The notes under the pieces: model-generated
Databases searched by the model: none
What the model was told of the DNA's origin: nothing
What the model saw: the letters and a program-made list of their open reading frames with translations, nothing else
From: Marinobacterium mangrovicola
GTDB taxonomy: Bacteria > Pseudomonadota > Gammaproteobacteria > Pseudomonadales > Balneatricaceae
DNA length: 64,000 bases
Direction: 5' to 3'
Assembly: GCF_004339595.1 (NCBI RefSeq)
Contig: NZ_SMFU01000010.1
Span: 186,001 to 250,000, forward strand
In this document: positions 35,179-47,023 of the stretch, piece by piece
Position numbering within the stretch: the first letter of the stretch is position 1
How the letters are laid out: every line of letters starts with the position of its first letter
Translations under genes and position numbers: made by a program

Positions 35179-36546
35179 ATGCAAAACAAGCAGTCTATTC
35201 ACGGGGCCTGGGCTAACCGCTGGATGTTTATCCTGGCGGCTACAGGGTCCGCTGTCGGTCTGGGGAATATCTGGAAGTTCCCTTATATCGCCGGTGAGAA
35301 CGGAGGCGGAGCCTTCGTACTGGTTTACCTTGTCTGCATTTTATTGGTCGGTGTGCCGATCATGATGGCAGAGGTGTTAGTGGGGCGGCGCGGGCGACAG
35401 AGCCCGATCAACTCCATGCGAGAAGCGGCCTATGAAGCCGGACATCACGGTCGTTGGGCTGGGGTTGGCTGGTTGGGTGTTCTGGCCGGGTTCTTAATCT
35501 TTTCCTTCTATTCCGTTGTTGCGGGATGGGTGCTGTATTACATCGCCGGCATGGGGAGTGGCAAGTTTATCGGCCTGGGCAGTGATCAGGCGGGCCAGGT
35601 GTTTGCCGCTTTGCTGGAAGACCCTAAAACCCTGCTGATCTGGCACACGGTGTTCGTGGTGTTGGTGATGATGGTGATCGCTGGTGGCGTTAATAAGGGG
35701 TTGGAGCGCGCAACCCGCGTGCTGATGCCTCTGCTGTTCGTGCTGCTGTTCGTTCTGCTCGGCTATTCCATTAATAGTGGCTACTTCTCCCAGGGCTGGG
35801 ATTTTCTCTTCCATTTCAAGCCTGAAGCGCTTACTTGGGAGGCGGTGCTGGTGGCGATGGGGCACGCCTTCTTCACCCTGTCCTTGGGGATGGGCTGTAT
35901 CATGGCCTACGGTTCCTACATGGGTAAAAAGGATTCCATCGGCGGTACGGTGTTGATGATCGCCGGTCTGGATACCCTGGTGGCATTGGTCGCGGGTTTG
36001 GCTATCTTCCCGATCGTGTTCGGCAACCAGTTGGATCCTGGTGCGGGTCCTGGCCTGATGTTTATCACGCTGCCAGTGGCATTTAGTCAGATGGCGGGTG
36101 GCCAGGTGTTTGGCTTCCTGTTCTTTCTGATGGTTGGCTTTGCCGCCTGGACCTCAGCGATCTCGCTGATGGAGCCGGGGGCGGCCTGGCTGGTGGAAAA
36201 GCTGGGCGTTAAGCGAATCACGGCGGCAAGCATTCTCGGCTTTTTGGTCTGGGCTCTGGGCCTACTCGCCCTGGGGTCGTTTAACCTGACCTCCGATCTG
36301 TTACTGTTTGGCATGACGGCGTTCGACTTCCTTGATTTCCTCACGGCTAATATCATGCTGCCCTTGGGCGGACTCTTGGTGGCGATCTTTGTCGGCTGGT
36401 ATCTGCCGCGAGAGATGACGGAAGATGAATTGGCATTGCGTTCTTCTGGGATTTATTTGATCTGGCGCTTCGTGCTCCGCTATATATCGCCAGCGGCGGT
36501 TGCGGTGGTGTTCGCGTTGAATCTATATCAGAAGCTCGCTGGTTAA
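35179..36546 (+). CDS. Sodium-dependent transporter, SNF family
   Basis: A 455-residue inner-membrane symporter of the neurotransmitter:sodium symporter family with about eleven to twelve helices. The first helix carries the sodium and substrate site motif ATGSAVGLGNIWKFPYIAGE, and the sixth-helix region reads FTLSLGMGCIMAYGSYMG, both hallmark sites of LeuT-like proteins. Substrates of bacterial members are amino acids or related amines; which one is not readable here. ATG 35179 is preferred over GTG 35170. The gene is followed closely by ratA but is likely an independent insertion in the conserved smpB-ratA neighbourhood. Confidence 0.92.
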   Translation: MQNKQSIHGAWANRWMFILAATGSAVGLGNIWKFPYIAGENGGGAFVLVYLVCILLVGVPIMMAEVLVGRRGRQSPINSMREAAYEAGHHGRWAGVGWLGVLAGFLIFSFYSVVAGWVLYYIAGMGSGKFIGLGSDQAGQVFAALLEDPKTLLIWHTVFVVLVMMVIAGGVNKGLERATRVLMPLLFVLLFVLLGYSINSGYFSQGWDFLFHFKPEALTWEAVLVAMGHAFFTLSLGMGCIMAYGSYMGKKDSIGGTVLMIAGLDTLVALVAGLAIFPIVFGNQLDPGAGPGLMFITLPVAFSQMAGGQVFGFLFFLMVGFAAWTSAISLMEPGAAWLVEKLGVKRITAASILGFLVWALGLLALGSFNLTSDLLLFGMTAFDFLDFLTANIMLPLGGLLVAIFVGWYLPREMTEDELALRSSGIYLIWRFVLRYISPAAVAVVFALNLYQKLAG

Positions 36547-36566
36547 GTAGGTAGATAGGAGCGGCT

Positions 36567-36998
36567 ATGGCTCAGGTAAACCGCAGTGCACTGGTGTTGC
36601 ACACTGCGGAGGAGATGTTTGAACTGGTCAACGATGTGCGTCGTTATCCGGAGTTCCTGCCCTGGTGTTCTTCCACCGAGGTGGTGTTTGAATCCGAGGA
36701 TACGCTGGAGGCGACGCTTTACCTGGCCAAGGGTGGTTTGAAATATCATTTCACCACCCGCAACTATCTACAGCGTCCGAAGCGGATGGAGATCACGCTG
36801 GTGGAGGGACCGTTCAAGTCCCTCACCGGCATCTGGACCTTCACACCGCTCAGTGACGAGGCCAGCAAGGTAGAGCTGAATATGCACTTCGAGTTTTCCG
36901 GCAAGCTGACCGGTATCGCGATGGGCAAGGTGTTCAATTCGGTGGCGACGACGCTGGTGGATGCCTTCGTCTCCCGCGCCGATCAGGTTTACGGTTGA
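36567..36998 (+). CDS. ratA: RatA/COQ10-like START-domain protein
   Basis: A 143-residue SRPBCC/START-fold protein. The N-terminus (RSALVLHTAEEMFELVNDVRRYPEFLPWC) is typical of the RatA-COQ10 family. The Escherichia coli member was described as RatA, which affects 70S ribosome formation, while COQ10 relatives bind ubiquinone; which role applies here is not decided by sequence. AGGAG lies before the start. The rnfH gene follows after 10 bp, the usual pairing. Confidence 0.93.
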   Translation: MAQVNRSALVLHTAEEMFELVNDVRRYPEFLPWCSSTEVVFESEDTLEATLYLAKGGLKYHFTTRNYLQRPKRMEITLVEGPFKSLTGIWTFTPLSDEASKVELNMHFEFSGKLTGIAMGKVFNSVATTLVDAFVSRADQVYG

Positions 36999-37008
36999 GG
37001 TAGGCGGG

Positions 37009-37329
37009 ATGATTACGGTTGAAGTGGCTTACGCGCTGCCGCATGAGCAGAAAATTGTGGCCGTGCAGGTGGAAGAGGGCGCGACAGCCTATGATGCGGT
37101 GATCAAATCACGTATCGCGGAGCAGTTTACCCAGATCGATCCGGACAGTGATCCGATGGGTGTGTTCGGCAAGGCGATTCGGGATCCGCGTTCGCAGGTG
37201 CTGAATGCTGGTGATCGGGTGGAGATCTATCGTCCGCTGATTGCCGATCCGAAAGAGGCTCGGGCAAAGCGTGCCGCGAAGTTGAAAGCGCAGAAGGATA
37301 AGGAAGAACCGCAGGCCGGCGGCGAATAA
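37009..37329 (+). CDS. rnfH: RnfH family ubiquitin-like protein
   Basis: A 106-residue beta-grasp protein of the RnfH (formerly RatB) family. It begins MITVEVAYALPHEQKIV, has the GDRVEIYRPLIADPKEARAKR segment typical of the family C-terminus and ends in a basic, Lys/Arg-rich tail. Reading starts at ATG 37009, after the ratA stop. Molecular function is unknown; it is constantly found next to ratA in gammaproteobacteria. It converges on bamE, 18 bp away. Confidence 0.93.
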   Translation: MITVEVAYALPHEQKIVAVQVEEGATAYDAVIKSRIAEQFTQIDPDSDPMGVFGKAIRDPRSQVLNAGDRVEIYRPLIADPKEARAKRAAKLKAQKDKEEPQAGGE

Positions 37330-37347
37330 CCGGCCTGCTGTAGAGGC

Positions 37348-37680
37348 TTACTGGTCGCCGGCGCCGGGGCGGAAGTCGCCGGAAAGGCCGCTCAGTTTGC
37401 CATCGGTAAAGTTCAGTGAAACGCGTTCCTGAACGCGATCGCCGCCGCCGGGCTTGAAGCTGTATAGATAGTCCCAGCGGTCGGGGCTGAATGTATCAGT
37501 GATCAGTGGTGTACCCATGATGTAGCGTACCTGGCTCTGGGTCATACCGGGGCGAAGCTGATCAATCATCTCCTGTGTTACAACGTTTCCCTGAGGGATA
37601 TCGATCTTGTAAACGCCGGGGAATTCAGAACAGGCGCTGACCAGGGTGGCCAGTGCTACACTCATCAAAACCTTTCGCAT
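37348..37680 (-). CDS. bamE: Outer membrane assembly lipoprotein BamE
   Basis: A 110-residue lipoprotein of the BAM complex, which inserts beta-barrel proteins in the outer membrane. The lipobox LVSAC follows a short hydrophobic signal, with the acylated Cys at about residue 17. The mature part has [20 protein letters not shown] and [12 protein letters not shown], the signature regions of SmpA/OmlA. The ATG at 37680 gives a normal lipoprotein signal; an upstream ATG would add nine polar residues. It is divergent from fur across a short region, as in related genomes. Confidence 0.95.
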   Translation of the reverse strand: MRKVLMSVALATLVSACSEFPGVYKIDIPQGNVVTQEMIDQLRPGMTQSQVRYIMGTPLITDTFSPDRWDYLYSFKPGGGDRVQERVSLNFTDGKLSGLSGDFRPGAGDQ

Positions 37681-37770
37681 CTGTAAATGACTTCCGTTTT
37701 CGCCCATAAAAAAAGATAATGAAGTCTAACATTGCATTTTGTGAACCGCATAGCGATTAGAGATAAGAAT

Positions 37771-38196
37771 ATGGCCCTCGAAAATCAGGAGCTGCGTAAA
37801 GCTGGACTTAAAGTCACACTGCCGCGGGTGAAGATCTACCAGATCCTGGAACGTGCAGGCGAAGGACAGCATTTCTCAGCTGAAGACATCTACAAGATGT
37901 TGATGGAAACCGGTGAAGACGTTGGCCTGGCCACTGTCTACCGCGTGTTGACTCAGTTTGAAGCGGCCGGCCTGGTATCGCGTCACCACTTTGAGGGTGG
38001 TCACTCGGTATTCGAGCTCGCGCGTGATGAGCATCACGACCATGTGGTTTGCGTAAAATGCGGCCGCGTCCGCGAGTTTGTCGATCCGGAATTGACCGAT
38101 CGTTTCAACGCCATCGCCGATGACCTCGGCTTCTCAGTGACCGACCGTACGCTTTATCTGTACGGCGTCTGCAAGGATGGCTGCGAAGAGCATTAA
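37771..38196 (+). CDS. fur: Ferric uptake regulator Fur
   Basis: A 141-residue iron-responsive repressor. The N-terminal winged helix reads ELRKAGLKVTLPRVKIYQIL and GLATVYRVLTQFEAAGLV; metal ligands are in HHFEGGHSVFE, EHHDHVVCVKCG and the C-terminal GVCKDGCEEH. It binds Fur boxes when loaded with Fe2+. The start MALENQ at 37771 matches the usual N-terminus. It is divergent from bamE and ends in a strong intrinsic terminator. Confidence 0.97.
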   Translation: MALENQELRKAGLKVTLPRVKIYQILERAGEGQHFSAEDIYKMLMETGEDVGLATVYRVLTQFEAAGLVSRHHFEGGHSVFELARDEHHDHVVCVKCGRVREFVDPELTDRFNAIADDLGFSVTDRTLYLYGVCKDGCEEH

Positions 38197-38213
38197 TTGC
38201 TTCGCATAGCGAT

Positions 38214-38245
38214 AAAAAAACCGATCCAATGCGATCGGTTTTTTA
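38214..38245. terminator. Intrinsic terminator after fur
   Basis: CCGATC/GATCGG arms extended by a run of A on the left and T on the right, with a six-base loop. It can stop fur transcripts on the plus strand, and the A-run also allows termination of recN from the right. Confidence 0.92.
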
Positions 38246-38358
38246 TTGCCTGTCGTTTGCTGCTGCGGCTTTGAATCACCGCCGTGGCGGGTTCAATCGG
38301 TACGAGGGTTTTATGCCCTTTGGATGCGCATCTCCTACAAAGGGGAGCGAGATCTGGG

Positions 38359-40032
38359 TTAGGCTGACTTCAGCATCTCTTTGGCGTGTTTGCGTGAGGT
38401 GTTGGTGATATCGATACCGCCAAGCATGCGCGCGACCTCTTCCACCCGGCGATCCCGCGACAGCATATCGATGCGGGTGCGGGTCAGCTCGCCTTGCGAA
38501 TCCTTGCTGACAAACAAGTGCTGATGGCCCTGAGATGCCACCTGTGGCTGGTGAGTAACACAGAGGATCTGCGCCCGCTCGCCCAGCTCCCGCAGCATAC
38601 GGCCGACTACTTCTGCGATGGCGCCGCCGATACCCACGTCCACCTCATCGAAGATCAACGTCGGCGTACTCGAGGTCTGGGCGGTCACTACCTGGATCGC
38701 CAGGCTGATACGGGAAAGCTCACCACCGGAGGCAACTTTGGCCAGTGAACGGGCAGGCTGCCCCTTGTTGGCGCTGATCAGGAACTCCACCTCTTCCAGG
38801 CCGCTGGCGTTATAGCGGCTCGGGTCCAGGGGTGTCAGGCAGGCGACAAAGCTGGCCATCGCCATGCCCAGCCCATGAAGTTGTTCGTCTACTGATTTGC
38901 TGAGCTGTTCTGCCGCCTGCTGACGTGCCAGGCTGAGTTGTCCCGCGGCTGAAAGGTATTCCTGCTGTGCCTCTTTTACTGCTTGCTCAAGTGCTTCCAG
39001 CTCGTCGTCGCTGCGGTGCAGGCTACCCAACTCTTCACGCTGTTTCTCGTGGAATTCGGGAATATCTTCCGGGTTGATACGGTGTTTACGGGCGATGTCA
39101 TAGATGCTGCTGAGGCGGTCCTCGACCTCCTGCTGACGCTCAGGGTTGATCTCTACAGAGTCCATATAGCCGCGGATTTCACGGCTGGCTTCGTCTACCT
39201 GAATTTGGGCGCTGGCGATCATCTCTGCGGCCTGCTGCAGCGCCGGCGCCTGAGAACCGAGGCTATCCAGCAGATGCTGACAGTGGTTGAGCAGGCTGAG
39301 GCAGTTTTCGCTGTCGCCATCGCTGTCGGAGGTCAGGTTAATCAGCTGCTGGCCGGTGGTGAGGATCTCGCCGGCGTTGGCGAGAACGCGCTGCTCCTCT
39401 TCAAGCTCGCTCAACTCGCCGATCTCAAGGCCCAACTGATCGAGTTCCTCGACCTGGTAGGAAAGCAGCTGCACGCGTGCGGTCTGCTCTTCGCTCTGTT
39501 CGGTCAGCTGGGTCAGCTCGGTATCGAGGCGACGCCAGCGGTGGAAGGTGCGGCGCACCTGCTCGGCGAGGTCGGTTTGGGCGGCGAACTCATCCAGCAG
39601 GGTGCGGTGATGTTCTTTCTTAAGCAGGCGCTGATGTTCGTGCTGGCCGTGAATATCTACCAGCAGTTCACCCAGTTCGCGCACCTGTGTCAGCGGCGTT
39701 GGCCGACCGTTGATAAAGCTGCGGGAGCGGCCTTCAGTAGTCACTACCCGGCGTAGCTGGCATTCACCGTCTGCTTCGAGATCATGCTCGCTCAGCCAGG
39801 CGCGCGCTTCGGCCAGAGCGCTGACATCGAAGCAGGCACTGATCTCGGCGCGTTCGCCGCCTTCGCGGACGCAATCGCTTTGTGCGCGATCTCCCAGGGC
39901 CAGGCCCAGGGCGTCCAGCATGATGGATTTACCGGCCCCGGTTTCACCGCTGACCACGGTCATGCCGTGCTTCAGTTCCAGGTCCAGTTGGTCAACGATG
40001 GCGTAGTTGCGAATGCTCAGAAGGGTAAGCAT
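38359..40032 (-). CDS. recN: DNA repair protein RecN
   Basis: A 557-residue SMC-like ATPase that acts in double-strand break repair. The N-terminal head has [17 protein letters not shown] (Walker A), the middle ~300 residues form two coiled-coil arms, and the C-terminal head has [14 protein letters not shown] (signature) and [14 protein letters not shown] (Walker B) followed by a CVTHQPQVA switch. Length is normal. It is divergent from grpE, and a LexA-like box lies about 25 bp before its start, as expected for an SOS gene. Confidence 0.97.
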   Translation of the reverse strand: MLTLLSIRNYAIVDQLDLELKHGMTVVSGETGAGKSIMLDALGLALGDRAQSDCVREGGERAEISACFDVSALAEARAWLSEHDLEADGECQLRRVVTTEGRSRSFINGRPTPLTQVRELGELLVDIHGQHEHQRLLKKEHHRTLLDEFAAQTDLAEQVRRTFHRWRRLDTELTQLTEQSEEQTARVQLLSYQVEELDQLGLEIGELSELEEEQRVLANAGEILTTGQQLINLTSDSDGDSENCLSLLNHCQHLLDSLGSQAPALQQAAEMIASAQIQVDEASREIRGYMDSVEINPERQQEVEDRLSSIYDIARKHRINPEDIPEFHEKQREELGSLHRSDDELEALEQAVKEAQQEYLSAAGQLSLARQQAAEQLSKSVDEQLHGLGMAMASFVACLTPLDPSRYNASGLEEVEFLISANKGQPARSLAKVASGGELSRISLAIQVVTAQTSSTPTLIFDEVDVGIGGAIAEVVGRMLRELGERAQILCVTHQPQVASQGHQHLFVSKDSQGELTRTRIDMLSRDRRVEEVARMLGGIDITNTSRKHAKEMLKSA

Positions 40033-40056
40033 AACGGCCTGCTCATGATTAAAAAG

Positions 40057-40076
40057 TCATGGTTATTTATACAGTG
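40057..40076 (-). promoter_or_regulatory. Candidate LexA (SOS) box upstream of recN
   Basis: On the minus strand CACTGTATAAATAACCATGA matches the extended E. coli LexA consensus at 14 of 20 positions. The left half (CTGTATA) is intact but the right half lacks the CAG. Its position before recN, an SOS gene in many bacteria, supports it. Confidence 0.5.
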
Positions 40077-40142
40077 TTTTATGTATAAGCCATTTGTTCT
40101 CGCCCTGCAATCCTGCTGTACAAAATTCCCTCAAAAAATACC

Positions 40143-40170
40143 CTTGAATCATTTTCGGATAGCCCCATAT
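40143..40170 (+). promoter_or_regulatory. Sigma-32 heat-shock promoter of grpE
   Basis: CTTGAA, a 14-base spacer, then CCCCATAT: a near-perfect match to the sigma-32 -35 and -10 elements, about 45 bp upstream of the grpE ATG. Confidence 0.88.
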
Positions 40171-40215
40171 AGGAGGCCAGTACCCGTTACAACACATCTG
40201 TGGAGAGACAACGCG

Positions 40216-40806
40216 ATGTCAGACGAACAGCAGAAGCAGACTGAAACCCCCGAAGAGGCGCAGCCGGAGCAGATTCTGGAGCCGGCGGCAGACGACGTCG
40301 AAATCCAGGGCGAAGAGGCTGTAGACGCTGAGACGCTGAAAGAGCAGCTGGCCCAGGCCGAAGCGGAAATCGCTGACCTGCAAAAGCAGCTCGCTGAGCT
40401 TCAGCCGCGGGCCCAGGCCGAAATGGCGAACGTGCGCCGTCGCGCCGAGCAGGACGTGGAAAAAGCGCGCAAGTTCGCGCTGGAAAAATTCGCCGGTGAA
40501 CTGCTGCCAGTAGTGGATTCTCTGGAACGCGCCATCGAAGCCTGTCAGGCCGATGATGAGGCGACCAAGGGCCTGAAAGAAGGCGTTGAGATGACCCACA
40601 AGCTGTTCCTGGACGGCATGGGCAAGTTCAACGTTGAAACGGTAGATCCGAAAGGTGAAGCGTTTAATCCGGAGCACCACCAGGCGATGTCCATGGTGGA
40701 AGACCCGAGCGCTGAGCCGAATACCGTTGTTGCGGTGATGCAGAAAGGTTACCTGCTGAACGGTCGTTTGATCCGTCCGGCGATGGTTATGGTAGCCAAA
40801 GGCTGA
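40216..40806 (+). CDS. grpE: Nucleotide exchange factor GrpE
   Basis: A 196-residue cochaperone that releases ADP from DnaK. It starts [16 protein letters not shown], an acidic disordered tail, followed by a long coiled coil (about residues 45-90, [20 protein letters not shown]) and the beta-domain with the conserved [20 protein letters not shown] and [15 protein letters not shown] sigma-32 promoter lies directly upstream. The ATG at 40216 is chosen from this known N-terminus and the promoter position; it opens the grpE-dnaK-dnaJ block. Confidence 0.97.
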   Translation: MSDEQQKQTETPEEAQPEQILEPAADDVEIQGEEAVDAETLKEQLAQAEAEIADLQKQLAELQPRAQAEMANVRRRAEQDVEKARKFALEKFAGELLPVVDSLERAIEACQADDEATKGLKEGVEMTHKLFLDGMGKFNVETVDPKGEAFNPEHHQAMSMVEDPSAEPNTVVAVMQKGYLLNGRLIRPAMVMVAKG

Positions 40807-40833
40807 AACTGGCGAAAAAGCCATACAGTCTGG

Positions 40834-40861
40834 CTTGAAATAGAAAATGCCAGACCCATAT
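40834..40861 (+). promoter_or_regulatory. Sigma-32 heat-shock promoter of dnaK
   Basis: CTTGAA, 14-base spacer, ACCCATAT, seven of eight bases of the -10 consensus, about 70 bp before the dnaK start. It allows dnaK-dnaJ induction independent of the grpE promoter. Confidence 0.8.
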
Positions 40862-40931
40862 AGAGTTTCATCGAATCACGACAGTTATCCCCGCCGCGGC
40901 GGGTGAAGCAAAGAATATAGTGGAGTCAAAC

Positions 40932-42854
<1,923 letters not shown>

Positions 42855-42942
42855 GCGTTCGCTACCTCTTATGACCGGTTCGCGCTTCGACACCCTATGG
42901 GGTTGATGGGGCGCGATCAGGTCCGAGAACAGCAAAGAGTGG

Positions 42943-42969
42943 CAGCGCGGGTCCTGGTGACCCGCGCTG
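42943..42969 (+). other. Strong hairpin between dnaK and dnaJ
   Basis: An 11-bp perfect GC-rich stem (CAGCGCGGGTC and its complement) with a five-base loop sits in the 160-bp gap between the two chaperone genes. No U-run follows, so it is more likely to protect the dnaK mRNA end or lower dnaJ expression than to be a full terminator. Confidence 0.6.
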
Positions 42970-43016
42970 TCGTGTCCGGCTCCCGCGGAGTCATCTGACC
43001 AGACCAGATTCGGATC

Positions 43017-44159
43017 ATGTCGAAACAGGACTATTACGAAATACTGGACGTGCCACGCGATGCGTCCGACCGGGATATCAAAAAGGCCTACCGCCGTTTG
43101 GCGATGAAGTACCATCCGGACCGTAACCCGGATAACAAAGAGGCCGAGGACAAATTCAAAGAGATCAGCGAAGCCTACGAAGTGCTCGCCGATGCTCAGA
43201 AACGTGCAGCTTATGACCAGTTCGGACACGCCGGTGTCGATGGCCAGGGCGGCGGTTTCGGCGGCGGTGGTTTCGGTGGTGGCGGTGATTTCTCCGACAT
43301 CTTCGGCGATGTCTTCGGTGACATCTTCGGTGGCGGAGGCGGCGGTGGCCGTCGTCGTTCCAGCGTTCAACGCGGTGCCGACCTTCGCTACAACCTGGAC
43401 CTGAACCTGGAAGAGGCGGTTCGTGGTTGTGAGAAAACCCTGAAAGTACCGACCCTGGTGGGTTGTGAAGTCTGCGACGGTACCGGCGCCAAGCCGGGCA
43501 CCAGCGCCAAGACCTGCGGCACCTGTGGTGGTATCGGTCAGGTGCGCATGCAGCAGGGCTTCTTCTCTGTACAGCAGACCTGTCCGACCTGTCGTGGTGA
43601 AGGCAAGGTGATCTCCGATCCCTGTAACAGCTGCCATGGCCAGGGCCGTGTCGAAGAAACCAAAACCCTGCAGGTCAAGATTCCGGCCGGCGTCGATACC
43701 GGCGACCGCATCCGTCTGACCGGCGAGGGCGAAGCGGGTACCCATGGTGGTCCTGCGGGTGACCTGTATGTTCAGGTCAATGTGTTGCAGCATCCGATCT
43801 TTGAGCGTGATGGCAAACATCTATACTGCGAAGTGCCGATCAGTTTTGTTGATGCGGCACTCGGGGGCGAACTTGATGTGCCGACACTGGATGGCCGCGT
43901 TAAACTGAAGATTCCGGCCGAAACCCAGACCGGTAAACTGTTCCGTCTGCGTGGCAAGGGGATCGCCCCGGTACGTGGCGGCAGCACCGGCGACCTGATG
44001 GTCAAGGTCACGGTCGAAACACCGGTGAGCCTGAGCAGCCGTCAGAAGGAGCTTCTCAAGGAGTTCCAGGACGAGATGGACGAAGGTAAGAGCAAGCACA
44101 GCCCGAAAAAACACGGTTTCTTCGATTCAGTGAAGAAGTTCTTTGAGGATATGACCTGA
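43017..44159 (+). CDS. dnaJ: Co-chaperone DnaJ (Hsp40)
   Basis: A 380-residue type I J-protein that delivers substrates to DnaK. It has the J-domain with HPD ([10 protein letters not shown], residues about 30-40), a Gly/Phe-rich linker (about 75-115), four CxxCxGxG zinc-finger repeats ([32 protein letters not shown]; about 150-210) and the C-terminal client-binding domain. All landmarks are intact. It follows dnaK by 162 bp with an intervening hairpin. Confidence 0.98.
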   Translation: MSKQDYYEILDVPRDASDRDIKKAYRRLAMKYHPDRNPDNKEAEDKFKEISEAYEVLADAQKRAAYDQFGHAGVDGQGGGFGGGGFGGGGDFSDIFGDVFGDIFGGGGGGGRRRSSVQRGADLRYNLDLNLEEAVRGCEKTLKVPTLVGCEVCDGTGAKPGTSAKTCGTCGGIGQVRMQQGFFSVQQTCPTCRGEGKVISDPCNSCHGQGRVEETKTLQVKIPAGVDTGDRIRLTGEGEAGTHGGPAGDLYVQVNVLQHPIFERDGKHLYCEVPISFVDAALGGELDVPTLDGRVKLKIPAETQTGKLFRLRGKGIAPVRGGSTGDLMVKVTVETPVSLSSRQKELLKEFQDEMDEGKSKHSPKKHGFFDSVKKFFEDMT

Positions 44160-44193
44160 CACGATGGCCAGTTTACGTCGTGAGGGGGTAAGC

Positions 44194-45857
<1,664 letters not shown>

Positions 45858-45895
45858 TTGCGCGGCTTACACCGTTGTATGTTGTTCCCTTTTTG

Positions 45896-45919
45896 AGCCC
45901 GCGTTTGCGGGCTTTTTCT
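45896..45919 (+). terminator. Intrinsic terminator after dapB
   Basis: AGCCCGC/GCGGGCT stem with a GTTT loop followed by five T residues, 39 bp after the dapB stop. Confidence 0.9.
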
Positions 45920-45951
45920 TGCGTGCTTTCTGCCCACCGGGCAGGTTTCGA

Positions 45952-45977
45952 GTAGGAGCGACGCCCCCGTCGCGATC
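45952..45977. repeat. REP-like palindromic unit
   Basis: GTAGGAGCGACGCCCCCGTCG followed by CGATC contains a GCGACG/CGTCGC stem around CCCC, with the GTAGGAGCG head typical of REP sequences in pseudomonads and relatives. A single copy sits between two convergent genes; the genome-wide copy number cannot be judged here. Confidence 0.55.
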
Positions 45978-46012
45978 ACCCGCAGTGGCTTAAAATCACC
46001 GTTGAGCCAGGT

Positions 46013-46903
46013 TCAAACATCACGAGTAGCGCGGCTATAGGCTTCCACCAGCGTTGCCGGATCCTGCTCCAGATAGCCTTTGCTGCCATGCAGTCGCATC
46101 AGCTCCGCGCCGAGACCGGCCATCGGAATTGCGCTGCCATTTGCCTTGGCCAGGGCGTTGGCCATATCCAGGTCCTTGAGCAGGGTTTTGACATGCCATT
46201 TGATCTCGTCGAAATCGCGCGCGGCCATTTTCGGGCCGGTCAGTTGCAGCGGGATCGAATCAGCAAAGCCGCCTTTGAGTGCCTCGGGAATGCGGCTGGC
46301 ATCGACGCCAGACTGCTCGGCGAGAGCCATCACCTCGGCCATCACCAGCACATTGCAGGAGACCAGCATCTGGTTGCAGATCTTGGTGGCCTGGCCGGAA
46401 CCGACAGGGCCCATATGAGTGACTCGCTGGGATAACGGCTCCAGTAATGGCCGTACCCGCTCAACCAGTTCAGTATCGCCACCGGCCATGATCGCCAGGG
46501 TGCCCTGCTCAGCGCCGGCGACACCGCCGGAAACCGGGGCGTCGATCCATTTCAGGCCGAGCTCCTCATCGCAGCGGCTTGCCATCTCGCGGGTGGCGTC
46601 CGGGGCAATACTGGAAAAATCGATCAAGACCTGTCCTTCCCGCGCTGAATCGGCGATACCCTGTTCGCCGAACAGGATCTCGCTGACAGCTTCGGTGTTG
46701 GAGACGCAGGTCATGATCACATCCACGTTGGCGCAGAGCTCGGCGATGCTGCCGGCAACCCGGGCGCCACGTTCGGCCAGCGGTTGGCACTTGTCGGCGT
46801 TGCGGTTCCAGACGGTGACGGCGAATCCTGCTTCCAGCAGTCTCGTGCTCATCGGTACGCCCATCAGGCCCATGCCGATAAAACCGATTCGGGTGCTGCT
46901 CAT
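46013..46903 (-). CDS. NAD-dependent beta-hydroxyacid dehydrogenase
   Basis: A 296-residue member of the 3-hydroxyisobutyrate / tartronate-semialdehyde reductase family. The cofactor motif FIGMGLMGVPMSTRL opens the chain, followed by DAPVSGGVAGAEQGTLAIMA (substrate loop) and the catalytic lysine in ATKICNQMLV near residue 170. Substrates of the family are small 2- or 3-hydroxy acids; the exact one is not determined by sequence. It has a good AGGAG start signal. It is the last of the minus-strand genes in this part but separated by 120 bp and a hairpin from the cysteine synthase fusion. Confidence 0.85.
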   Translation of the reverse strand: MSSTRIGFIGMGLMGVPMSTRLLEAGFAVTVWNRNADKCQPLAERGARVAGSIAELCANVDVIMTCVSNTEAVSEILFGEQGIADSAREGQVLIDFSSIAPDATREMASRCDEELGLKWIDAPVSGGVAGAEQGTLAIMAGGDTELVERVRPLLEPLSQRVTHMGPVGSGQATKICNQMLVSCNVLVMAEVMALAEQSGVDASRIPEALKGGFADSIPLQLTGPKMAARDFDEIKWHVKTLLKDLDMANALAKANGSAIPMAGLGAELMRLHGSKGYLEQDPATLVEAYSRATRDV

Positions 46904-46938
46904 GCTGATCTCCTGTGTCTTCTTAATATTGTGAGTAA

Positions 46939-46962
46939 CGCCCGGCCTTCCTGAGCCGGGCG
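46939..46962 (-). other. GC-rich hairpin between two minus-strand genes
   Basis: CGCCCGGC/GCCGGGCG, 8 bp with an eight-base loop, lies about 60 bp after the cysteine synthase-glutaredoxin gene. Only a weak U-rich tail follows, so termination is possible but not certain. Confidence 0.4.
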
Positions 46963-47023
46963 ATTCAGTCTATCAAAAAGCGTTTTAAAACAGCGAAAGC
47001 AGCAAGGAGTTAGCGAAGGGCGG

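Noticed and set aside
36567-37329. ratA-rnfH as a toxin-antitoxin system
   Set aside because: The old RatA/RatB naming suggests a toxin pair, but the proteins belong to conserved START-like and ubiquitin-like housekeeping families; no antitoxin is evident.
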